In this document: in pieces, positions 6,306 to 13,553 of the stretch
How the letters are laid out: every line of letters starts with the position of its first letter
How positions within the stretch are numbered: the first letter of the stretch is position 1
NCBI GenBank assembly: GCA_947569245.1
Contig: CANORV010000011.1
Location: 1-32,816, forward strand
Length of the DNA: 32,816 bases
Direction of reading: 5' to 3'
From: an uncultured Mycoplasmatota bacterium
GTDB taxonomy: Bacteria; Bacillota_I; Bacilli_A; RF39; UBA660
The notes under the pieces: generated by a model
What the model was told of the DNA's origin: nothing
Databases searched by the model: none
The model's input: only the letters and a program-made list of their open reading frames with translations
Translations under genes and position numbers: made by a program

Positions 6306-8915
6306 TTAAACATTTCTACTATAATTATTATGCCTAAGAAAAACTTTTCTAATAAAATCAACTGGTATAACAGTTGCTGCTAAAATTGTCATAAAGAAAA
6401 ACTCATTTATAGTTAATCCATAAGTTCTAAACAGACTTCCACCAAAATAAATTAGATAAATTTGGACAATGATAATAAAAATGATTACAAAGATGAAAAC
6501 AATATTTTTTCTCAAATTATAAAATAAATTTAATTTATTGGTTCTTGCATTAAATGAATTAAAAATTGACATGAAAATAAACAAACCAAAAAAAGCTGTC
6601 ATTAGGTAACGGTTATCAACACTTGCTCTAATCATATGTTTTACAAAACTACTTTTTAAAAACCAGAGACATAAAATAGAAGAATAAATTCCTGTAAATA
6701 CTATTTCACTAATCATGTACTTATTTAAAATATTTTCATCTTTTTTCTTAGGTTTTTCTTTCATATAAGAAACAAGTGGTGCCTCATATGAAAAAGCAAG
6801 TGCAGCAAGTGAATCCATTATCATATTAATCCAAAGCATTTGAATTACTGTAACAGGTGATTCAATACCAATAAATGGTCCTAGTATTGATAAGCTTATA
6901 GCACACATATTGATGGTAAGTTGGAATATAATAAATCTTCTGATACTTTTAAATATTGTTCTTCCAAAGAGAATTGCTCTTGTTATAGAATAAAAATTAT
7001 CGTCTATTATAACAATATCACTAGCTTCTTTTGCAACTTCTGTTCCACTTCCCATAGCAAAGCCAACATCTGCAAGTTTTAAAGCTGGGGCATCATTTAC
7101 TCCATCTCCTGTCATACCTACAACTAACTTTTCTTCTTTTGAAAGTCTTACAAGTCTACTTTTATCTTGTGGAAGACTTCTTGCAACTACTTTAAGATTT
7201 GGTAAGATTTTTTTGACATCATTATTACTTAATTTATTTAATTCATCACTAGTAAGAATAATATCATCATTTGTTTTTATGATACCTGCTGCTTCTGCAA
7301 TACTTTTAGCGGTATCTTTATTATCCCCTGTTATCATAACAACATTTATTCCAGCGTCATTAACTAATTCTATAGCTTCTTTAATTCCTTCACGCAATTC
7401 ATCTTTTATTAAAACTATCGATAAAAAGGTTAAATTCTTTAAGGTATTAATATCATTTTTATCAGAGGTAGCAAGAACTAAAAGTCTAATTCCTTTACTT
7501 GTTAAAACTTTTATTTCTCTTTCTATTTTATCTTTATTAAAAAGAATTTTATTACCATTATCACTATAACAAGTAGTACATCTTTTTAGAAGTAGTTCTG
7601 GTGAACCCTTAATAAACTCTGTTTCATGTTTATAATCGATAATAGTACTTGCATATTTTGTTTTACTATTAAAAGGCTTCTTTGATAATTTTGTATATCC
7701 TGGTATATCTTTAGTAATAAATTTTCTTAGTGCTCTATCTGTTATATTTCCTCCAATTATTTTGCCATCTACTTTTTCACTTTCATTGTTATAGGTTAAT
7801 GACAAATTTACTAACTTATATAGTTCACGATATTCTTCTAGTTCACTTTCAGTTTGAAAAGTTTTTCCACTTGCAGAAATGATACCTACTACTTCTAATT
7901 TTCCACGAGTTAAAGTACCTGTTTTATCCGTAAATAAAATGTTTAAGGAGCCTGCTGTTTCAATACCTACTAATTTTCTAACTAAAACGTTGTTTTTTAA
8001 TAATCTTCTCATATTTGATGATAAAACTAAAGTAATCATCATTGGTAAGCCTTCTGGTACAGAAACAACTATAATGGTAACAGCAAGAGTTAAAGCATGA
8101 AGGATACTTCCTAATAAAATTCTTAGATCTGTTACTTCATTTAATATTAGTTCTTTATTAAAACTATTATCAATAATTAGTTCTTTAAATAAGTATGATG
8201 CTGCTACAAGAATTGCTGATATATAACCAATTCTACTAATTATTTTGGCTAAATTTGCCAGTCTTATTTTTAAGGGACTATCACCTGGTGTTTCTTCTAG
8301 TTCACTGGCAATATGTCCATATAAAGTATTTTTTCCAACATTGGTAACTTTAAAAAAAGAAGTACCTTGATATACGATACTTCCTCTATATACTTTATTT
8401 TCATTTTTAATAATTCCTGATGGTGGTTCTTTATATTGCTCTTTAGCTTCTCCGTTTAAGCTAGACTCATCAACGCTTAGTCTACCTGATGTAATAATAC
8501 CATCTGCTGGTACTTTGTCCCCTGTTTCTAATTTGATAATGTCACCTACTACTACTTCGTCAATTAATATTTCAGTTATTTTATTGTCACGAAGTGCTTT
8601 GCATTTTATTTTCGAAAACTCTTCTTGTAATCTTTCAAAAGCTTTTTCACTTCCATATTCTGAAATAGTTGAAATTAAACTAGCTACTAAGATAGCAATT
8701 GCTATACCAAGCGTTTCAAACCAATCAAAGTCTTTAAAAAGAAAAACTGTTTTTATCATTAAGGCAACTAGTAATATTCTTATTATCGGATCTCCTAGTG
8801 TTTCAATGAATTCTTGGATAAAAGTATTTTTTTTATGACTTAGTATTTCATTTGAACCGTAGTTTTTTCTAGATACTTCTACTTCTTTACTTGTAAGTCC
8901 TGTTTCTTTAATCAT
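6306..8915 (-). CDS. P-type cation-transporting ATPase (P2, Ca2+-type)
   Basis: This 869-residue P-type ATPase is an ATP-driven cation pump in the cytoplasmic membrane. It shows the phosphorylation site DKTGTLT (330-336), the P2-type membrane motif VPEGLP (286-291), the hinge motif TGDGVNDAP, MITGDNKDTA in the nucleotide/P domain, and about ten hydrophobic segments: four before the catalytic loop and six in the C-terminal 230 residues. Length and motifs fit bacterial Ca2+ pumps of the PMCA/SERCA type. The actuator loop reads SLNGEAKE where SLTGES is usual; the Glu is kept but the flanking Thr and Ser are not. It lies 47 bases downstream of feoB in the same direction, with AGGAGG before its ATG, so it is likely cotranscribed with feoAB. 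The context leaves open Mn2+ or Fe2+ as cargo instead of Ca2+. Confidence 0.9.
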   Translation of the reverse strand: MIKETGLTSKEVEVSRKNYGSNEILSHKKNTFIQEFIETLGDPIIRILLVALMIKTVFLFKDFDWFETLGIAIAILVASLISTISEYGSEKAFERLQEEFSKIKCKALRDNKITEILIDEVVVGDIIKLETGDKVPADGIITSGRLSVDESSLNGEAKEQYKEPPSGIIKNENKVYRGSIVYQGTSFFKVTNVGKNTLYGHIASELEETPGDSPLKIRLANLAKIISRIGYISAILVAASYLFKELIIDNSFNKELILNEVTDLRILLGSILHALTLAVTIIVVSVPEGLPMMITLVLSSNMRRLLKNNVLVRKLVGIETAGSLNILFTDKTGTLTRGKLEVVGIISASGKTFQTESELEEYRELYKLVNLSLTYNNESEKVDGKIIGGNITDRALRKFITKDIPGYTKLSKKPFNSKTKYASTIIDYKHETEFIKGSPELLLKRCTTCYSDNGNKILFNKDKIEREIKVLTSKGIRLLVLATSDKNDINTLKNLTFLSIVLIKDELREGIKEAIELVNDAGINVVMITGDNKDTAKSIAEAAGIIKTNDDIILTSDELNKLSNNDVKKILPNLKVVARSLPQDKSRLVRLSKEEKLVVGMTGDGVNDAPALKLADVGFAMGSGTEVAKEASDIVIIDDNFYSITRAILFGRTIFKSIRRFIIFQLTINMCAISLSILGPFIGIESPVTVIQMLWINMIMDSLAALAFSYEAPLVSYMKEKPKKKDENILNKYMISEIVFTGIYSSILCLWFLKSSFVKHMIRASVDNRYLMTAFFGLFIFMSIFNSFNARTNKLNLFYNLRKNIVFIFVIIFIIIVQIYLIYFGGSLFRTYGLTINEFFFMTILAATVIPVDFIRKVFLRHNNYSRNV

Positions 8916-8962
8916 AGAAAATCCTCCTGATAAAGAATATTATATTGTTTTAAGATTTATTC

Positions 8963-11020
8963 CTAAAAGATACTAAAAAGAATTTTTGTTATGAAACATA
9001 AAGTAAAGCCACAGACTGTTGGAATTAATATAGATAACATAGTCCATTTTAAACTACCAGTTTCTTTTTTTATGGTAAGACAGGTAGTAGAACATGGCCA
9101 GTGCATAAGTGAAAAGAGAATAGTACAAATAGCTGTTGTTATTGTCCAACCATTATTTACTAGTAATTGTTTTAATTCAATAAGGGATGTAAAATCTGTC
9201 ATTACTCCTGTTGATAAATAACTCATAATAATGATTGGCACTACGATTTCATTAGCAGGAAATCCTAAAATAAAGGCAAGAAGAATTACTCCATCTAAAC
9301 CGATGATATTAGCAAATGGATCAAGAAAATTAGATAAATGTAGAAGAATGCTAGTATCATTTATATTTATATTGGCAAATAAATAGATGATAATTCCTGT
9401 TGGAATGGCAACTATTACTGCTCTAGATAAAACCCTTAAAGTTCTATCTAAAATACTTCTTATGATAACTTTTAAGTATTGTGGTTTTCTATACGGTGGA
9501 AGTTCTAAAGTAAAGGATGATGGTTCTCCTTTTAGAATAGTTCTTGATAAAATATTTGATACGAATAACGTTGTAAAGATACCAAGTAAAATTACTCCTG
9601 TTAAAAATAAAACTTTTAATAGGTTTGCTTCTTTTGAAAAACCGACAAAGAACATGGTAATTATAGCAATAATTGTAGGAAATCTTCCATTACAAGGAAC
9701 AAAGTTATTAGTAAGAATTGCAATTAATCTTTCTCTTTTTGAATCAATTATTCTGCAACCTGTTACACCTACGGCATTACACCCAAAGCCCATACACATT
9801 GTTAAGGCTTGTTTTCCACAGGCATTACATTTTTTAAAGCATTTATCTAAGTTAAAGGCAATACGTGGTAAGTATCCTGAGTCTTCTAATATGGTAAAAA
9901 GAGGGAAAAAAATAGCCATTGGTGGAAGCATAACTGATACTACCCATGTAAGTGTTTTATATGCACCAAGAACAATTACATTAGTTAAAAATTCAGGAAA
10001 GTGAAGATAATTAAATATTGAAATAAGTGGTTCTTCTAATGATGAAAAAAAGTCAAATAATAAATCAGATGGATAATTGGCTCCTATTATTGTAATATAG
10101 AAAACGACTATTAATAAAAGTAACATAATTGGAATTCCTGTTAGTTTACTAGTTAAAATTTTATCTAATTTAGTTTGTCTTTTTAAGTAGTCTTTATTAT
10201 TAAAAGTAACTGTACTACTAGCAATTTCTTCAGATTTTAAAACGATACTTTTTACAATTTCATCTTTTAATTCATCTATTTTTATATCACTATCTAGTAA
10301 TTTAACTCGAATTTTTTTGACCATATTTTCTATTTTTTTTCGATTCTTTATTTTTAAAAATTTATATAAATCTTCTCTTATCTCTTCATTGTCATCTAAT
10401 AGTTTTATGGCAATGAAGCGTGTTTCAATTTTTGTTTTATTAAGTGGTTTTATTACTTCAATCAATTCTTTTATTCCCTCTTCTATTACTCTTTTATAGC
10501 GTATTTTTGTTGGAGTTTCTTTTACTTTTTTAGTAGACACTTCATCTATTTTTTTAAGTAATTTATCGAGATTCTTTTTACTTCTTGCTGTACATCCAAC
10601 AACAGGTACACCTAATTTTTTCTCAAGCAAATTAAAATCAATGTCAATTTTCTTTTTTTTAGCTTCATCTAATAAATTGATACAGACAACAACATCATCT
10701 GTTATTTCTAGTATTTGTAAAACAAGATTTAGATTTCTTTCTAAGCAAGTTGCATCACAGACAACAACTACACAGTCATGTTTATCATACATTATGGCAT
10801 CTCTTGCAATTCTTTCTTCTTCGGAATGAGAAATTAAAGAATATGTTCCTGGTAAGTCATACATTTCGTAAGTGTTTTTGTTATATTCAAAGATACCACT
10901 AGCAAGACTTACTGTTTTACCAGGCCAATTTCCAGTGTGTTGATGCATTCCTGTTAAGGCATTAAAAACGGTAGATTTTCCAACATTTGGATTTCCTATT
11001 AAGGCTATATTATATTTCAT
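8963..11020 (-). CDS. feoB: Ferrous iron transporter FeoB
   Basis: FeoB imports Fe2+ across the cytoplasmic membrane using a fused N-terminal GTPase. The 685-residue protein starts with GNPNVGKST (G1, 9-17), then DLPGTYSL (G3, 55-62) and NLLDEA (G4, 115-120). A helical spacer domain follows, then the gate-type membrane domain with the hallmark CMGFGCNAVGVTGCR and NNFVPCNGRFP segments, and a second gate region NEIVVPIII. Its length is typical for the family. The gene overlaps feoA by 11 bases, a sign of tight coupling. The C-terminus contains HWPCSTTCLTIKKETGS, usual in FeoB. Control is probably by the divergent DtxR/MntR-type regulator. Confidence 0.97.
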   Translation of the reverse strand: MKYNIALIGNPNVGKSTVFNALTGMHQHTGNWPGKTVSLASGIFEYNKNTYEMYDLPGTYSLISHSEEERIARDAIMYDKHDCVVVVCDATCLERNLNLVLQILEITDDVVVCINLLDEAKKKKIDIDFNLLEKKLGVPVVGCTARSKKNLDKLLKKIDEVSTKKVKETPTKIRYKRVIEEGIKELIEVIKPLNKTKIETRFIAIKLLDDNEEIREDLYKFLKIKNRKKIENMVKKIRVKLLDSDIKIDELKDEIVKSIVLKSEEIASSTVTFNNKDYLKRQTKLDKILTSKLTGIPIMLLLLIVVFYITIIGANYPSDLLFDFFSSLEEPLISIFNYLHFPEFLTNVIVLGAYKTLTWVVSVMLPPMAIFFPLFTILEDSGYLPRIAFNLDKCFKKCNACGKQALTMCMGFGCNAVGVTGCRIIDSKRERLIAILTNNFVPCNGRFPTIIAIITMFFVGFSKEANLLKVLFLTGVILLGIFTTLFVSNILSRTILKGEPSSFTLELPPYRKPQYLKVIIRSILDRTLRVLSRAVIVAIPTGIIIYLFANININDTSILLHLSNFLDPFANIIGLDGVILLAFILGFPANEIVVPIIIMSYLSTGVMTDFTSLIELKQLLVNNGWTITTAICTILFSLMHWPCSTTCLTIKKETGSLKWTMLSILIPTVCGFTLCFITKILFSIF

Positions 11021-11252
11021 AGCATTCCTCCACTACAATATTTTTAGCATCACTATTTCTAATAGCTATTAATGTTCCTCTAATCCTATAAAGAGTTGGG
11101 TCTTTAAAAGGAGCAGTTAAAACGTTTTCTATTTTGGTTCCAGGTATAAAACCAATATCTAAAAGTCTTCTTCTAATAGAACCAGTATTATTCAATTTTT
11201 TTAAAATAACTGTATCAGCTATCTTAACTTTATCTAAAGTATATTCAATCAT
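11010..11252 (-). CDS. feoA: FeoA, SH3-like partner of FeoB
   Basis: This 80-residue protein carries the FeoA pattern of a small beta-rich SH3-like domain: SIRRRLLDIGFIPGTKIENVLTAPFKDPTLYRIRGTLIAIR, including the typical RLLDIGFxPG turn and the DPxxYRIRG strand. FeoA binds the cytoplasmic side of FeoB and is needed for Fe2+ uptake. The start at 11252 is preceded by AAAGAGGATTGATTTT. It is the first gene of the feoA-feoB-ATPase unit and diverges from the regulator starting at 11347. Confidence 0.93.
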   Translation of the reverse strand: MIEYTLDKVKIADTVILKKLNNTGSIRRRLLDIGFIPGTKIENVLTAPFKDPTLYRIRGTLIAIRNSDAKNIVVEECYEI

Positions 11253-11286
11253 AAAATCAATCCTCTTTAATATAATTTAATAAGTC

Positions 11287-11306
11287 AAGTTTCCTATAAC
11301 TAACTT
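11287..11306. promoter_or_regulatory. Candidate metalloregulator operator between feoA and the DtxR-type gene
   Basis: A 20-base imperfect palindrome with AAGTT/AACTT outer arms and a TA/TA centre (7 of 10 pairs match) lies in the middle of the 94-base divergent intergenic region. It could control both directions. It does not match a published DtxR or MntR box exactly, so the assignment rests on position and symmetry. Confidence 0.4.
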
Positions 11307-11346
11307 CACTTTTAATATATGTAAATATTTAAGAAAGGGAACCCTT

Positions 11347-11754
11347 ATGGATGAATTTTATACATTGAATGGATATAGATTAAAAAGTAATTACTTTTTA
11401 ACAGAAGCTCAAGAAGATTATTTAGAAATGATTTACAGAATTTATCTAGAAAAAAAGATTGTTCACATTAAAGACATTGCAAACAATCTAAATGTCAAAA
11501 ACTCTTCAGCTTCTAAAATGGTTAACAAATTAAAAGATAAAAACCTCTTAATTTTTCCAAAATATAAAGATGTTACTCTAACTGAAAAAGGAGTTAATGA
11601 AGCCAAATATTTATTAAAAAGACATATGATTTTAACTAATTTTTTTAAAAAATTAAATGGTGCTGATTACAAATTAGAACTAGTTGAAAAAATAGAACAT
11701 TTCGTAGATTATAAAACTATTGAAAATATTGATAATTTACTTAAGAAAATGTAA
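11347..11754 (+). CDS. DtxR/MntR-family metal-dependent repressor
   Basis: This 135-residue protein is a winged-helix regulator that senses Fe2+ or Mn2+. The helix-turn-helix is IKDIANNLNVKNSSASKMVNKL (41-62), followed by the wing KYKDVTLTEKG and a dimerisation part. The residues that bind metal in Bacillus MntR (D8, E11, H77, E99, E102, H103) line up here with D24, E27, H93, E114, E117 and H118; the alignment was made by eye. The protein lacks the C-terminal SH3 domain of DtxR/IdeR, as does MntR. The ATG follows AAGAAAGGG. It diverges from feoAB and probably represses it and perhaps itself. Its 3' end overlaps the convergent gene at 11741 by 14 bases. Confidence 0.85.
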   Translation: MDEFYTLNGYRLKSNYFLTEAQEDYLEMIYRIYLEKKIVHIKDIANNLNVKNSSASKMVNKLKDKNLLIFPKYKDVTLTEKGVNEAKYLLKRHMILTNFFKKLNGADYKLELVEKIEHFVDYKTIENIDNLLKKM

Positions 11755-12670
11755 TAAATGTTTTAAATAGCTTTTTATAAAATATAGAGTCTCCAGCTGT
11801 TTTAAATGATAAAAAAACTTTTTTTAAATATGGATTTTCACCAAATGATTCTGCTAAGAAAACAATTAAAAAAATTCCAAATGTAAATTTATTTTTATCT
11901 TCTAAACTTGGTACTTCAATTGTTAAATTAAAGTTATAAGTAAGATCATAATTATTTAAAACATTATAATAAGTATATAATAGTTTTTCCTCTTCAAAAG
12001 ATGTAACTTTTTTATTTGATGAAAGTGCTTTAGTATTTTTAAATATTTTTGTATTCAATACAATACTTTCACTAGTTTCTTTAAAGAAAACAAAGTTTTT
12101 AAGTAGTTTTTGAATATTTTTAAAATTACATCCAAGAGGTGTCTGTTTATAATAAAGTTTAGCAAGTTTTAAAAAGTAATAATTCATTGGTATATAGTCA
12201 TTATCAAAATAAAGGTTAGTACTTTTACAAAAAGGACATAAGCATATATTTCTTTTATTTATATAACTTATTTTATCAACATAAAAAACATTAAGACAAT
12301 TATAACAAGCTGCAATATTATTATTTTGTATTTTTTCTTTATATGGTCTATTTCCACTTAAGTTTTTTATTTCTTCTAACATTTCACTAAGTGTGTAATC
12401 AGTAGTTGGCATAGAATTATCTGGTATTTCTAAAAGTTTATTAATAATCAAAACAATTTTATTTAATGATGACTTTTTATAATATATAATATAATGTAAA
12501 AGTATAATTAGTTCTTCTTCTTTTAACAAATTAATATCAATAAGAAGTAATGCTTCTCCTTCTTTTTTAGTGATTTTTTTTATGCAAAAAAAGAACTTCA
12601 AGTCATTTTTTAATAGATTTAATTCTGTAACTTTTATGTGTTTATATTTTTCTAAATACCAATATTTCAT
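11741..12670 (-). CDS. Unknown protein with internal zinc ribbon
   Basis: The protein is of unknown function. I choose ATG 12670 (309 residues) because a GGGGGG Shine-Dalgarno-like tract sits 7 bases before it; an upstream TTG at 12685 would run through that tract. The N-terminal 115 residues are Leu/Ile-rich and may form helices. CYNC and CPFC (Cys 122, 125, 145, 148) form a likely four-cysteine zinc ribbon. The C-terminal half is rich in Asn, Phe and Lys, with a hydrophobic stretch FTFGIFLIVFLAES that is too short to call a membrane helix. The layout (ribbon in the middle, no catalytic motif) suggests nucleic-acid or protein binding, but this is only inference. It converges on and overlaps the dtxR-type gene by 14 bases. 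Confidence 0.65.
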   Translation of the reverse strand: MKYWYLEKYKHIKVTELNLLKNDLKFFFCIKKITKKEGEALLLIDINLLKEEELIILLHYIIYYKKSSLNKIVLIINKLLEIPDNSMPTTDYTLSEMLEEIKNLSGNRPYKEKIQNNNIAACYNCLNVFYVDKISYINKRNICLCPFCKSTNLYFDNDYIPMNYYFLKLAKLYYKQTPLGCNFKNIQKLLKNFVFFKETSESIVLNTKIFKNTKALSSNKKVTSFEEEKLLYTYYNVLNNYDLTYNFNLTIEVPSLEDKNKFTFGIFLIVFLAESFGENPYLKKVFLSFKTAGDSIFYKKLFKTFITFS

Positions 12671-12677
12671 TTTATTA

Positions 12678-12692
12678 CCCCCCAAAAAAAAA
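12678..12692 (-). promoter_or_regulatory. Homopolymeric T9G6 ribosome binding site
   Basis: On the minus strand nine T residues (12684-12692) run into six G residues (12678-12683), 7 bases before ATG 12670. The G run can pair with the CCUCC anti-SD using one G-U pair, at ideal spacing. No other ribosome binding site is present, so this tract decides the start. Confidence 0.6.
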
Positions 12693-12705
12693 TAAATAGT
12701 GTTAA

Positions 12706-13287
12706 TTATAATTCTTCGATATCATCATTAAGAAGAATTTTTTCTATTTCTAACCAATCTTTAACTCTTCTAACGCCTCTTTCTTTTAATTCAAAATCAC
12801 TATATTTTTGATTATGATAAGTATCAAGTAATAGTTTAGTTTCTCCATATCCTTTAAGATTTGAAAATTTATCATCTATTTTTATATCACATTCAATTAA
12901 GTCTTTAGAACCTGTAAATATTATCTTTCTTGGATGAATAAATGGTAGATTTTTATTTATCCATTGATGTTTTAAAGTTGCTACCTTTCCACTTTCATAT
13001 ACTCTTCTCATATCAACATAAGCACTACAAATATATACATCGTATTTTTTAGTAAGTTTTTCAATTACTTCGATTGCATTTGGTATTACTTTAACATATT
13101 TATAGACATCTACATATTTATAAAAATAATCCAAGTATTCTTCACGTCTATCTTCTGGTATTAAACTTTCTACATAATAATCTTCTAAATCATCATATGT
13201 ATAGTTTGTATCTAAGTATTCATTTAATACCTCAAGATATCCACCAGTACAAATTGTATCATCTAAATCTATCATTACTTTCTTCAT
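12706..13287 (-). CDS. 5'(3')-deoxyribonucleotidase-like HAD phosphatase
   Basis: This 193-residue HAD phosphatase of the NT5C type removes phosphate from (deoxy)nucleoside monophosphates in the cytoplasm. Motif I is MIDLDDTIC, with nucleophile D7 and acid D9. Motif II is IYICSAY (Ser in ICSAY), and the C-terminal IKIDDKFSN provides the metal-binding Asp pair. NT5C-type proteins such as Bacillus YorS/YqfW share this length and layout. The start follows AATAGGTGGTAAA. A promoter at 13303-13331 and its own upstream insulation suggest separate expression. A decayed copy of the C-terminal third lies at 5202-5408. Substrate preference cannot be read from sequence. Confidence 0.8.
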   Translation of the reverse strand: MKKVMIDLDDTICTGGYLEVLNEYLDTNYTYDDLEDYYVESLIPEDRREEYLDYFYKYVDVYKYVKVIPNAIEVIEKLTKKYDVYICSAYVDMRRVYESGKVATLKHQWINKNLPFIHPRKIIFTGSKDLIECDIKIDDKFSNLKGYGETKLLLDTYHNQKYSDFELKERGVRRVKDWLEIEKILLNDDIEEL

Positions 13288-13302
13288 TTTACCACCTATT
13301 AA

Positions 13303-13331
13303 ATTTTAACATAAATTAAATGTTTCTACAA
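13303..13331 (-). promoter_or_regulatory. Sigma-A promoter of the nucleotidase-like gene
   Basis: On the minus strand TTGTAG (13326-13331) and TAAAAT (13303-13308) are spaced by 17 bases, placing the transcript start about 10 bases before the ribosome binding site. Confidence 0.65.
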
Positions 13332-13346
13332 CCATTGTAACTAATG

Positions 13347-13386
13347 AAAAAAATAGTACTTAATTTACTAATATTAAGTACTATTT
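13347..13386 (-). terminator. Strong terminator after the G-tract surface protein gene
   Basis: A perfect 14-bp stem (AAATAGTACTTAAT at 13351-13364 with its complement at 13373-13386) and an 8-base loop are followed on the minus strand by seven T residues. It ends the transcript of the gene at 13554-15137, about 170 bases past its stop. The space between, 13387-13553, shows no gene. Confidence 0.8.
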
Positions 13387-13553
13387 ATCACATTTAAATT
13401 GCATAATGTCTCTTATGTAATTTTCTCATCTGTTTCATATCGTCTTAACTATACAAAATAAAAGTAAACAATTAAATCTGCCTACTTTTATCATATAACT
13501 TCAATATAGTTATCTTTACATATCTAATTTATTTTTTAATAAATACTAAAACA

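Noticed and set aside
9387-10004. 205-codon plus-strand ORF inside feoB
   Set aside because: It is a shadow of the feoB membrane domain in the opposite strand; feoB is complete with all motifs.
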